From Xiphydria camelus (lineage: Eukaryota; Arthropoda; Insecta; Hymenoptera; Xiphydriidae), in NCBI GenBank assembly GCA_963678675.1, contig OY783195.1, positions 9,801,277-9,865,276 on the forward strand: a DNA stretch of 64,000 nt, in the 5' to 3' direction. This document shows positions 44,831-55,151 of this stretch, in pieces (the first letter of the stretch is position 1; each line of letters opens with the position of its first letter). The notes under the pieces are model-generated. The model made no database searches. It had not been told where the DNA came from and saw only the letters and a list, made by a program, of their open reading frames with translations. The position numbers and the translations under genes were made by a program.

Positions 44831-45108
44831 CACGATAATGCGTGCCCGCACATCAGTCCAGTGATCATCGAACTTCTCCAAAAACTCGGCTGGAAACAGC
44901 TCCGCCACCTGGCTTGTAGTCCTGATCTGAGCCTACCTGACTTCGATCTCTTCCCTAATCTGAAGGAACCCTTTCGGGGGGTGCATTTTCCAACGCTGAA
45001 AGAGCTCAGAAGAGAAGTGACCCGACAGATTCGGACGCTCAATAAGAACGGGATGCTGAACAGAATCCAAGCACTTCGGCGCTGCTGGCAAGCATGCATC
45101 GGCCTTCA
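44831..45108 (+). pseudogene. mariner transposase C-terminal catalytic fragment
   Basis: Reads HDNACPHISPVIIELLQKLG, CSPDLSLPDFDLFPNLKEPF and RGVHFPTLKELRREVTRQI, matching the last third of irritans-type mariner transposases: the second Asp in HDNA and the third in the PDFDLF block (DD34D spacing). The first Asp and HTH are missing. The frame then runs on to 45325 into unrelated codons. Confidence 0.75.
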
Positions 45109-45120
45109 CTTGCTAGAGCA

Positions 45121-46570
45121 AACTGTCCTCTTATTCAGTCTTTTAGTTTATATCAAGTGGCAGTTGTCTAAATCAATTGTTCAATTAATCAACGCAATGG
45201 AAATTTCTGACAAGAAGCCTAGAGAGGATAAGGTAAGTATAATTTTCAGTGCGTCGAGCGTACGTCAGTACGTATTTTCACCTACCTGTCAGGTAAGAAG
45301 AAAAATTGAAGGCTATCTTGCGTAAATCATTTTCATTTCATACGTTTCAATCGATACCATGTAGCTTGATGGTATTCCATATATCGTCCACTATTAGGAA
45401 GAATATCTACTACCAAAAGCAGACTCTAGTAATAACTGTTGATTCGATACACTGTCAATACACGTTGATAAATGAAAACACGACGATGAGATTAGCACAC
45501 TGACACGACCGTACACGACTATTACGATATCTCAAATGAGTGCCTTTTCAAATGCGCTAGCACAGGAAGTCATGCACTGGGTACGCGTGACCATTCAAAT
45601 GATTTTGTCGCGCGCAGATCGGATTAATCAAAAAATGATTACTCGAGCCTATCAAAAAACACATCTCCACAATTTTTATATGTTGTTTATTATACCATGA
45701 GGTAACTCTATTTAAATTTTGAGTATAAACAGTCTCCTCGGTCGTGTTATAAAATATGATTTTCTTCTTTTTGTTAATTTTTATGGGTAATCAAGTTCTT
45801 TGTCAAACGGAAAATTGAATCAGTGGAAGGCGATCTCTATGACAACAAGAAGCACTTATAAATACTTCTTCCATCTGTAGCAGGGTTCAAGATATATTTT
45901 ATTCAGTAATACTAGAATTTAAATTAAAAAATCTAATGTTACTCAAATTTATTATAATATACTTCTGGATTTCTTCATGGAAGAAACCGAAATCCGAAAG
46001 GATTTCAAAATTGAAGACCTCAAGCCAAAAGTGTGCCCGCTTGACATGGAACGTCCTGTATTCATTCTGCCAAACGACGATACATTGCAAAACAATTAAC
46101 TAAAAAAAATTAACCTCAAAAATTAATTTATTATGAATTTTTCGGAACGTTTTTGATAAGAGAATAAACAGGGTGTAAATTTACCAAGAGCCACATCCAT
46201 TTTTTTCGTTATTTGCCATTTTACGAAAAAAATCTTTCAAATTAATGTTTTTGGTGTCGAGAGGGATGTATAATACATGTAAGTGATTTTTAAAAACAAG
46301 CCTTATTTTGAGACACGAAGGTCACTTTTATTTTTTAAAATGGAGCAACATTTTCGTTCGTATAAAAATAAAAGTTGTAGAACTCGTCGAGATGAACAAA
46401 AAAGGTATAAGGTGGAAGGTCCATTCGTTGAATCGTTTGTAAGATATTGCAGCTCAAATTCTCTCTACAAGAGTAAGTTCGCCGGACTTACTCTCTCTTA
46501 CTCTAAATTACTCTTGCACTTTAAATGCCAATATCCCATAAACTGTCTTAATTTTCATCTGTGATGACAT
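45121..46570. other. Intergenic, no gene seen
   Basis: AT-rich with short unrecognised frames. A mariner-like CAGGGTGTAAATTTACC lies at 46168. AAGAGTAAGTTCGCCGGACTTACTCTCT near 46480 forms a small hairpin. Confidence 0.4.
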
Positions 46571-46576
46571 GTCCAA

Positions 46577-46733
46577 ACACACCGTAAAAAATTATGCGAT
46601 GCGGACCTATATGGACCACTTTTTGGTGTTAGATAACAATGGCATAAAGCTGAATAACACCAGATATGGTACATATAGGTCTACACCAGTTAAACGGTGT
46701 TAAAAATCAACACCACTTTTTTACTGTGCATGA
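46577..46733. repeat. Candidate MITE
   Basis: CACACCGTAAAAAATTATG at the left and TTTTTTACTGTGCATG at the right form imperfect inverted ends, with GGACCTATATGGACC / GGTACATATAGGTC pairing inside. Confidence 0.5.
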
Positions 46734-46940
46734 ATAATATTTGTTGCAAAAATAAAAATGTTGAAACGATTAACGTTAAACGCATAAACATTGCGAGGTG
46801 TCTCCTACAGCCCATGCGACTATTGGCGTCTCAGATATTGAAACGCCTATCGAAGGATGAAGAACTTACTAAATGTTGCCTATTACATTGTATATAGTTC
46901 TTTAGTTAGCGAAAGCACCAAGCAAGTCTCTACATACATA

Positions 46941-47163
46941 CACTGAGAACAAAATTTACTTGATCGAAATAGACGTGCCTTTGGATAGTCCCAAGAGCGT
47001 ATTTATTCGATTTAAATAAATATCGATTTGATTCAAATAACATCTAATTAATTCAATAATATAATATTTGCGTCCAACCGATATTCGTTTAAATCGAATA
47101 AATACGCTCTCGGGACTATCCAAAGGCACGTTTATTTCGATCAAGTAAATTTTTTTCTCAGTG
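46941..47163. repeat. 223 bp MITE with CACTGAG ends
   Basis: CACTGAGAACAAAATTTACT TGATCGAAAT pairs with ATTTCGATCAAGTAAATTTT TTTCTCAGTG; flanked by TA. The arms are almost perfect over 80 bp. Confidence 0.9.
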
Positions 47164-47503
47164 TAGTGATAATAACTATCGCCCTCGGAATCGCTCGGTA
47201 TAGTCAAAACAAGGACACCGGTATCTTATCAAACTTGAATATAATTTTAGTCCGTTCTAATATTTAAAGGAATTTGGTCAATATCGAAAAGTAACATCGC
47301 GTCAATACTTGGACCCAATATCAAGCCAATTTCTAAAGTTAACATCGTGCTATGCTTAATTAACAGCCAACATCTCCTCTGATTACTACACTGGAGAGTA
47401 AAATTAATACATGTGTGTTTCTTCAATAAATCACATCAAAACTGTCTTATTTTTGTCCAAAGTATTTCCTTTTGACTACATATCACCCAACCTACAGGAA
47501 GAA

Positions 47504-47545
47504 AGTTTCACTTCTTCCGCGTGTGGCGGCCACACGTTTTGTTTG
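47504..47545. repeat. One end of MITE H
   Basis: GTTTCACTTCTTCCGCGTGT GGCGGCCACACGTTTTG equals the right end of the copies at 22723 and 49722; the remainder is missing. Confidence 0.8.
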
Positions 47546-47588
47546 GTTTTTTTCTTATTTTCATCCAAGGAACCTATCCTTGAAATTT

Positions 47589-48376
47589 GTCGCAATATTA
47601 AAGAATCACCCAGTATATTTACTTACTTGGTCTAACAAAATATGTTTTCCGCCATAATCAAGTATACACTTATTAATTGGAAATAAACTCTTTTCTCAGT
47701 ATACGAAGTAACTTTGATCGAACGAATGAAGTATTCACTAAACCTGCTGATAAATTTCTAGAAAATCATAAACGGAATGAAGGAATTTTACTTCCAAATT
47801 TGACAGTGATAAAACATTAATCGCTGTTTCTTAGAATTCCACATACATTACAAATTCTATTATAGTGCACATTATAGTGCACGCAGTTCGGGTGGTACGT
47901 TTCGGCAAACGAGGACTGCTTATGTATTCGCAGTCCTGCACCTTTCCCGGAAGGCTAATTACCGAACGAATTGTAATGAACCACTTCTCGCAGGTACCGC
48001 TATATTTCGAATGCATTCGAAATGCATTCAGCTTTGTAAAGGAGAGAAATGACGATTTCAATAGATAACCGAATATTTTGGCAAAGGTTCATTCCGGTTC
48101 GTCCAGTAATTAACCCTTTCAGGAAAGGTGCGGGACTGCGAACTCATTAGCAGCCTGGATTCGCCGAAATATACTGCTTCGCTGATGGCGAGATGAACCC
48201 TAGTTTGACGAAGTATTTATGATCGCGACGTTATTGGGTTGGAAAATAAGTTCATAGCGTTTTCTTTTATTTTCTTTCATTTTACAACGATTTGGTTGCT
48301 TTCCCGCAAAGTGTTTATATTCATTCGAAAGAGCTTTTTCTGCTCTACAAAATTGTTATAATTATTTATTCGAATA
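47589..48376. repeat. Left 0.79 kb arm of a composite inverted repeat
   Basis: Inverted, with about 95% identity, in 48926-49712 (GTCGCAATATTAAAGAATCA at the outer edge; GTTATAATTATTTATTCGAA at the inner edge). Includes CATTATAGTGCACGCAGTTC and CACCTTTCCCGGAAGGCTAA. The small ORFs here appear on both arms and are not supported as genes. Confidence 0.85.
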
Positions 48377-48383
48377 ATAATTT

Positions 48384-48570
48384 TGAAGTGAAACTTCTTT
48401 GCTGAGGGGACTAAAAGCGCGGTATGCAACGAAAATTCTTCAAAAATCGTAACGAAACCCACACACTCCAGCGCTACCGTACGTGCCTCACTCATACACC
48501 GATCTCGACCCTGCCTCATTCCACTTAGGCCACACAACGCTACGCAGGTATCCGATACTCGACGAGTGTA
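48384..48570. repeat. Dispersed GAAGTGAAACTTC repeat, copy 2
   Basis: GAAGTGAAACTTCTTTGCTG and CGTAACGAAACCCACACACT CCAGCGCT are shared with 21345-21445; the CCCTGCC minisatellite is not expanded here. Confidence 0.72.
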
Positions 48571-48727
48571 CACACACCACGCGTCGCACAATTATGTTTC
48601 CTTTTATTTTACAACGATCTGTTTTGTTGTTTGGCAATATGTTTATATGTACTCGAAAGAGCTCTTTCTGCTCTACAAAACTGTTATAATTGTTATTTCG
48701 AATAATCAAATTTTTTATTATTTTTCT

Positions 48728-48912
48728 GGCTTAGAAATGGAATATCCAGGGGGCAAAAATCAGCAGTTTCGACATCTGCTTTTCTTTGCTTTTCATCGAG
48801 GTCAAAAAACTGCCGTATACGGAGAAGGTGTTATAGGCGAGTCTTTGATAAAAAAAGATGTCGAAAATTCTGATTTTTTCCTCCTGGATATTCCATTTCT
48901 AAGCCTGAAAAA
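48728..48912. repeat. MITE F, copy 1
   Basis: GGCTTAGAAATGGAATATCC AGG pairs with CCTGGATATTCCATTTCTAAGCC (first 20 of each shown by GGATATTCCATTTCTAAGCC); GCAGTTTCGACATC and GATGTCGAAAATTC pair inside. Inverted copy at 49952-50136. Confidence 0.85.
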
Positions 48913-48925
48913 TAATAAAAAATTG

Positions 48926-49712
48926 TTAATCGAATAAACAATTATAACAGTTTTGTAGAGCAGAAAGAGCTCTTTCGAATGAATATAAACACTTTGCGGG
49001 ACAGCAAACAAATCGTTGTAAAATGAAAGAAAATAAAAGAAGACGCTACGAACTTATTTTCCAACCCAATAGCATCGCAATCATAAATACTTCGTCAAAC
49101 TAGGATTCATTTCGCCATCAGCGAAGCAGTACATTTCGGCGAATCCAGGCTGCTAATGAGTTCGCAGTCCCGCACCTTTCCTGAAAGGGTTAATTACTGG
49201 ACGAATCGGAATGAACCTTTGCCGAAATATTCGGTTATCTATTGAAATCGTCATTTCTCTCCTTTACAAAGCTGAATGCATTTCGAATGCATTCGAAATA
49301 TAGCGGTATCTGCGAGAAGTGGTTCATTACAATTCGTTCGGTAATTAGCCTTCCGGGAAAGGTGCAGGACTGCGAATACATGAGCAGTCCTCGTTTGCCG
49401 AAACGTACCACCCGAACTGCGTGCATTATAATGTGCACTATAATAGAATTTGTAATGTATGTGAAATTCTGAGAAACAGCGATTAATGTTTTATCACTGT
49501 CAAATATTGGGAAGTAAAATTCCTTGATTTCGTTTATGATTTTCTAGAAATTTGTCAGTTTAGTGAATACTTCGTTCGTTCGATCAAAGTTACTTCGTAT
49601 ACTGAGAAAAGAGTTTATTTCCAATTAATAAGTGTATACTTGATTATGGCGGAAAAAATATTTTGTTAGACCAAGTAACTAAATATACTGGATGATTCTT
49701 TAATATTGCGAC
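48926..49712. repeat. Right 0.79 kb arm of the composite inverted repeat
   Basis: Reverse complement of 47589-48376. MITE H copy 2 follows within 10 bp of its outer edge. Confidence 0.85.
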
Positions 49713-49721
49713 AAAAACAAA

Positions 49722-49932
49722 CAAAACGTATGGCCGCCACACGCGGAAGAAGTGAAACTTCGATACCAGTTTCTCTGAATTTGATTCCGGTGGTATTAGT
49801 TTCAATTGGCTCTACGAAGAAGCATTGTAGAAGACTTGTATAGAGCCAATTGAAATTAATACCATCGGAATAAAATTCAGAGAAACTGGTATCGAAGTTT
49901 CACTTCTTCCGCGTGTGGCGGCTACACGTTTT
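49722..49932. repeat. MITE H, copy 2
   Basis: AAAACGTATGGCCGCCACAC to GTGTGGCGGCTACACGTTTT, same orientation and about 92% like 22723-22935. Confidence 0.88.
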
Positions 49933-49951
49933 GTTTTTTTATCATTTTTCA

Positions 49952-50272
49952 GGCTTAGAAATGGAATATCCAGGAGGAAAAAATCAGAATTTTCGACATC
50001 TTTTTTATCAAAGACTCGCCTATAACACCTGCTCCGTATACGGCAGTTTTTTGACCTCGATGAAAAGCAAAGAAAAGCAGATGTCGAAACTGCTGATTTT
50101 TGCCCCCTGGATATTCCATTTCTAAGCCAGAAAAATAATTAAAAAATTAATTATTCGAAATAACAATTATAACAGTTTTGTAGAGCAGAAAGAGCTCTTT
50201 CGAGTACATATAAACATATTGCCAAACAACAAAATAGATCGTTGTAAAATAAAAGAAAACATAATTGTGCGA
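49952..50272. repeat. Inverted copy of 48590-48912
   Basis: Holds MITE F copy 2 (49952-50136) plus the flank with AACAATTATAACAGTTTTGT AGAGCAGAAAGAGCTC, i.e. the reverse complement of 48590-48720. Confidence 0.83.
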
Positions 50273-50364
50273 CGGAACAGTCTCGGCCATGCGAGTATCG
50301 GCCACTTGAGCATGCCGGTCGCGGGAGTATAATAGGTTTGTTCCAACCGAGCTGAGAACCGTAC

Positions 50365-50454
50365 ATGAACGGTACACGTCATGCGCAGTAGAGAAACGGT
50401 CATGCGCAGTAGTGAACATTCGTTCCATCTTCCTACTGCGAATGACGTGTACCG
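50365..50454. repeat. Foldback arm ending at the gap
   Basis: CGGTACACGTCATGCGCAGT AG pairs with CTACTGCGAATGACGTGTACCG just before the N run; CATGCGCAGTAG is repeated twice inside. Confidence 0.7.
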
Positions 50455-50654
50455 NNNNNNNNNNNNNNNNNNNNNNNNNNNNNNNNNNNNNNNNNNNNNN
50501 NNNNNNNNNNNNNNNNNNNNNNNNNNNNNNNNNNNNNNNNNNNNNNNNNNNNNNNNNNNNNNNNNNNNNNNNNNNNNNNNNNNNNNNNNNNNNNNNNNNN
50601 NNNNNNNNNNNNNNNNNNNNNNNNNNNNNNNNNNNNNNNNNNNNNNNNNNNNNN
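50455..50654. other. Assembly gap
   Basis: 200 N. The length is probably nominal. Confidence 0.99.
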
Positions 50655-51062
50655 ACACCCGCTACAGCTGCTACTCCTGGTGGAGCTAAAAGCCCAGCCA
50701 AAATCTCGTTTGCCGTGGTATGCAAAGACCCTAGTGCAGTAAGAAAGATCATCTCTGCCAAACGGAAATTTGGCGCACTAAAATATGCCAAAGTCATTGA
50801 CTCTATGACCGGGCAAAGCTGCTTCATCTCTCCCGTGGACGCCGGAGACCCCACTATCTATGTCAATGAGATGTTACCCGGACACGTTTTTCGTCTTTTT
50901 ACTGAGGCTAAATCGACACTGAGATCGGCTGGCTTTAAGTATGTGTGGTCCTCGTCAGGTATGGTTATGACCAAGTACGCGGACGGTGGGCTCATTCATA
51001 CCATCACAAATAAAGACGACATACCGAAGGTCAGCAACTTGTATACTTCTCGCTCCAATTGA
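50655..51062 (+). CDS. LINE ORF1, C-terminal part
   Basis: 134 codons are visible after the gap. The stretch AVVCKDPSAVRKIISAKRKF, then VNEMLPGHVFRLFTEAKSTL and FKYVWSSSGMVMTKYADGG resembles the C-terminal part of CR1/L2-type ORF1 proteins (an FP-like RNA-binding region with 'L...lf..Ar.l...gfkyvW...G.i..r'). It would act as the RNA-binding chaperone of the retrotransposon particle. It ends with TGA at 51060-51062 and the next codon opens ORF2 in the same frame. The start lies in or before the gap. Confidence 0.7.
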   Translation, partial: TPATAATPGGAKSPAKISFAVVCKDPSAVRKIISAKRKFGALKYAKVIDSMTGQSCFISPVDAGDPTIYVNEMLPGHVFRLFTEAKSTLRSAGFKYVWSSSGMVMTKYADGGLIHTITNKDDIPKVSNLYTSRSN

Positions 51063-53705
51063 CTCTCCGACTCCAACCTAATCACTCGTCAACCTGCTAA
51101 TACAGCTCAATCAAGTAACTTCAAGGCCTGCTGTCTTAATACAAATTCTCTTCGTGCCCATCTTGACGTGTTGAAGTTTTACATTGACTCCAACCCTGAT
51201 TGCCTGATTATTGCCGTCACGGAAACCTGGCTGAGTGACGCAATTCCCTCCGCGGTCGTTGCCCTCCCTGGCTATAACTTTGTACGGAATGACAGAAATG
51301 TCAACGGCGGTGGTGTCGGGCTCTACATTCATGAATCACTGACCTTTAAAGTCATCTCTAAGTCCGATACATCCTGGTCTGGTAAACCTGGTGCTCCGGA
51401 ATTTATTTGCTGCGATGTTGGAGGGCCGAAGACTGAACTCATATTTGTAGCTGTTGTATACCGTCCTCCGCATGCTCCGTTTACCGGACCTCGAGACCTA
51501 GGGCTCGAAATTGCCGATGCCATGGATGGGCGCAGTCATAAAATCATCATGGGAGACTTCAATGCGGATCAACTATCCAACAACGGAGACGCTCAGTACA
51601 TCAGAACTCTGACGAAAGATCTCTCACTTAAATTAGTCAACCACGGCTTCACCCATGTGACTGAGTCCTCCTCCACCTGGCTCGATCTCTGTCTGGTTGA
51701 TGAATCAGACGTGATTGCGAGTTTTGGCAAGTCTGATTTCCCACTGGGTGCCGGGCACCACCTCATCTACGTGGAGATTGAAACACTTCGGATCCGTCCG
51801 GTCACTAAGTTTATCACTACTCGTCGAATGGGTAATATTCAAGATGCTGAAAGCGAACTCAACAACATCGACTGGCCCGCTTTAGTTGATGAAGCCGCGT
51901 CTATAGACGAAGCTCTGGACACCGTCCATCAGCATTTCTTTGCCGCAGTCGATCGCGCTGCTCCCATCTCTAAGATCCGGATCAACTCCACCAGCCGTGC
52001 ACCATGGCTGACACCCGCGTTGAAGTCCTCGGAGAGAGCAGTTCGGACCATCTATCGGCGTTGGAGGCGCAATCGTCGTGAGAGTGACCTAGCTTCATAT
52101 CGGCATGAACGTAAAAAGTGGCTCGAGGAACTCACTGAGGTTCGAATCGGCTACTTCAAGTCACGTTTGCAGGGCCTCTCCCATACACAAACTTGGCAGG
52201 AGTTAAGAAACCTTGGACTTATCAAACCGCGTATCACCCATCCGCTTGCCGTTGACGCCGAAACACTCAACTCCCGCTTTGCTTCCATTTCCACTTCTTC
52301 GACTTCTCATGTGAGTGCTGCGGAACTGGCCGATGTTCCGAACGCGCTGATGCAGCGTCCACCACTGGTGTTTGTCAACGTCACCAATGGCGAAATAACT
52401 AAAGCTATTAACAATCTGCACTCAAACGCACAAGGTGTTGACGGAATCAATCTTAAACTCATCCGCAGCTTGGGCAACATTACAACTGCCTTCTGCCTGG
52501 CCATCCTCAACCGTTCGATCAGTGAGAGTTGCTTTCCCAGTGCCTGGAAGAAATCTATCATCCTACCGATCAACAAAGTCCCAGCCCCATCGACAACTAA
52601 TGACTATCGACCCATCTCGCTGCTGCCCATACTGAGTAAGGTCTTTGAAAGACTAATCTACAACCAAGTGATCGCATATATCAATCTTCACGACCTCTTA
52701 GATCCGTTCCAGTGTGGTTTCCGCGCTGGTCATAGCACCCAAACGGCCTTGGTTAAACTTGTCAACGACATCAGACACAGTATGGACAAGAGGCAAGTCA
52801 TGGTACTGGTACTGTTCGACTTTTCCAAGGCCTTCGACACAGTCTCGCATGGTTTGCTATTACTCAAACTTAAGCGTCTGGGCTTTGCTGACGACACTGT
52901 CCGATGGTTCGCGTCGTATCTGGAGGGACGATGGCAGGCAATTAAAAAATCTGATGGCACTCTCACTGGCTGGCAGGCCACCAACACTGGAGTTCCGCAG
53001 GGCTCAGTTCTAGGTCCGCTGCTTTTTTCTATCTTCATTAATGACATTGGGTCAGTCATCAAAAATGCAAAGAGGCTAATTTACGCGGATGATCTACAAA
53101 TCTATCGGAGCTGTCCCCCTGAAGAGATTGACAGTTGTATCATGAGTCTCAACGAGGACATCGACAGAATTAAACGATGGGCTAGTGTCAACTCGCTGAA
53201 CCTCAACATCAACAAAACCAAAGCGATTATTCTTGGAAATAAGCGATTCATTAACTCGCTTAAATCCTCGGATCTTCCACCATTAGGTTGCAACTCTGAG
53301 CGTATACCCTTTGTTGACTCTGTCAAAAACCTTGGTATTATCATCGACTCCAAACTCACTTTCAAAGAGCACGTTCAACATGTCACCTCCAAAGTCAACC
53401 GAGCCTTCTACCAACTGCAACAAATGAGGCCATATACCAATACAGACCTACGGAAAACTTTGATTAACTCTCTGATTTTACCTCATTTAGAATACTGCTC
53501 AATTGTTCTTAATGGCTGTGGAGCCACCCTTGACCTCAAGCTACAACGACTCGTAAACCGTGGTATTCGCTACATCTTTGGACTGCCACGCGATACCTCA
53601 ATCAGCTCCTACAGAATCAAGCTTGGCTGGCTGTCAGTTGAAAATCGGCGCAAACTACACCTGGCAATTCTCACTTACAAGGGTTCTCAACACGAGGCAA
53701 CCTGA
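51063..53705 (+). CDS. LINE ORF2: AP-like endonuclease and reverse transcriptase
   Basis: Open for 880 codons. Endonuclease: CLNTNSLRAHLDVL, the catalytic Glu in AVTETWLS, GDFNAD, and a degenerate GHHL in place of the usual SDH. Reverse transcriptase: LPINKVPAPSTTNDYRPISL, FQCGFRAGHSTQTAL, LFDFSKAFDTVSH, GVPQGSVLGPLLFSIFINDI and the catalytic YADD at 53082-53093. The C-terminal region has LGIIIDSKLTF and LPHLEYC. No ATG occurs between the ORF1 stop and the endonuclease; the first in-frame ATG (about 51522) lies inside it. The C-terminal end continues in other frames after 53680 and 53825, so this copy is probably inactive or carries sequencing errors. Confidence 0.88.
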   Translation, partial: LSDSNLITRQPANTAQSSNFKACCLNTNSLRAHLDVLKFYIDSNPDCLIIAVTETWLSDAIPSAVVALPGYNFVRNDRNVNGGGVGLYIHESLTFKVISKSDTSWSGKPGAPEFICCDVGGPKTELIFVAVVYRPPHAPFTGPRDLGLEIADAMDGRSHKIIMGDFNADQLSNNGDAQYIRTLTKDLSLKLVNHGFTHVTESSSTWLDLCLVDESDVIASFGKSDFPLGAGHHLIYVEIETLRIRPVTKFITTRRMGNIQDAESELNNIDWPALVDEAASIDEALDTVHQHFFAAVDRAAPISKIRINSTSRAPWLTPALKSSERAVRTIYRRWRRNRRESDLASYRHERKKWLEELTEVRIGYFKSRLQGLSHTQTWQELRNLGLIKPRITHPLAVDAETLNSRFASISTSSTSHVSAAELADVPNALMQRPPLVFVNVTNGEITKAINNLHSNAQGVDGINLKLIRSLGNITTAFCLAILNRSISESCFPSAWKKSIILPINKVPAPSTTNDYRPISLLPILSKVFERLIYNQVIAYINLHDLLDPFQCGFRAGHSTQTALVKLVNDIRHSMDKRQVMVLVLFDFSKAFDTVSHGLLLLKLKRLGFADDTVRWFASYLEGRWQAIKKSDGTLTGWQATNTGVPQGSVLGPLLFSIFINDIGSVIKNAKRLIYADDLQIYRSCPPEEIDSCIMSLNEDIDRIKRWASVNSLNLNINKTKAIILGNKRFINSLKSSDLPPLGCNSERIPFVDSVKNLGIIIDSKLTFKEHVQHVTSKVNRAFYQLQQMRPYTNTDLRKTLINSLILPHLEYCSIVLNGCGATLDLKLQRLVNRGIRYIFGLPRDTSISSYRIKLGWLSVENRRKLHLAILTYKGSQHEAT

Positions 53706-53941
53706 ATTCCTAGCCGATTTGCTCTTTTACTACACCACACGAGCTACCAGCCGTTCTACACATGCCCTTACACTAACTACTCCTCCTCATCGGACCGACT
53801 CTTACAAAGCTTCCTTTGCCGTTGCTTGCCCCCTACATGTGGAATGCCTTCCCTAGGGAAGTTCTCGAGGCTCCCTCACTCGGCTCCTTTAAGAGTAAAG
53901 CTCAACAGTGGCTACTGGATGCGGATAGAAACCGTAGTTAA
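53680..53941 (+). pseudogene. Frameshifted C-terminus of LINE ORF2
   Basis: After ILTYK the frame should switch to RVLNTRQPEFLADLLFYY, which is open to about 53825, and then to YMWNAFPREVLEAPSLGSFK ending in DADRNRS and TAA at 53939-53941. This tail (R.P.YL..L....... lP.yyWN.LP......s...FK..l..) is usual for CR1/Jockey-type ORF2, so two indels of one or two bases explain the breaks. Confidence 0.75.
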
Positions 53942-54476
53942 TTATCGATAGGCAATATTTAAGTTAATTGTCAATATTCTATGTCTTCACCTTGAGATAC
54001 TGCTTGTTGATTTGACTTCTTCTACTTATTTTGTTTAATTGATTTTACTTAAATGTTTTTGTTTACCAACGTGTTTTATATCATTATATCATTATATTAT
54101 GTACATTATTACTTGTTATTATACTTACCACTTTTATTCTGTCACTATGCTTGCACTACGCCCACGCTATTTTTTACATACTCGCTTATATTATTATTAC
54201 TCGTTATGCTTTATACCTCTGCGCTGCTGCTGTTTGATTTGGTATTATTTAATTGTTTTTTACTTAACTGTTTTGTTTATCTACGTGTTTACGATTGTTA
54301 ACTTTAAATGAGAGAGAACGCTTATTCATTATGCTTACACACTATTACTATTTTATTGCGCTCATTACTTTCTATGTACCCCGCTTAAAGTCTATTATAT
54401 TTGCTTACGCTGTTTTAAAATTGTATACTATACGCTTGCCCTGATTTCAGGGCATTATGATTTGTTCTATTTGAAC

Positions 54477-54482
54477 AATAAA
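54477..54482 (+). terminator. LINE AATAAA signal
   Basis: AATAAA just before the tail repeat CATCAATCAATCAATCAG. Confidence 0.55.
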
Positions 54483-54504
54483 CATTTCATCAATCAATCA
54501 ATCA

Positions 54505-55147
<643 letters not shown>

Positions 55148-55151
<4 letters not shown>

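Larger units (their letters stand above)
44440..45120 (+). mobile_element. mariner remnant
   Basis: A TIR-like GGTTGTCCCAAAAGTAATGC at 44443 starts a region that ends with mariner transposase C-terminal codons (44831-45108). A 176 bp MITE is nested at 44546-44721. The 3' TIR was not found, so the right border is approximate. Confidence 0.65.
50655..54504 (+). mobile_element. Non-LTR retrotransposon (LINE, CR1/L2-like)
   Basis: The gap hides the 5' end. Visible parts are the ORF1 C-terminus (to 51062), ORF2 with endonuclease and reverse transcriptase (51063-53941, two frameshifts near the end), a 550 bp AT-rich 3' UTR with a CCCTGATTTCAGGG hairpin (54439-54452), AATAAA at 54477 and a short TCAA repeat tail to 54504 instead of poly(A). 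EN plus RT without RNase H and a microsatellite tail fits the CR1/L2 group; the clade is inference. Confidence 0.88.

Noticed and set aside
50147..51062. Frames running through the N gap (up to 235 codons)
   Set aside because: Continuity over N is meaningless; only the part after 50655 on the + strand matches LINE ORF1.
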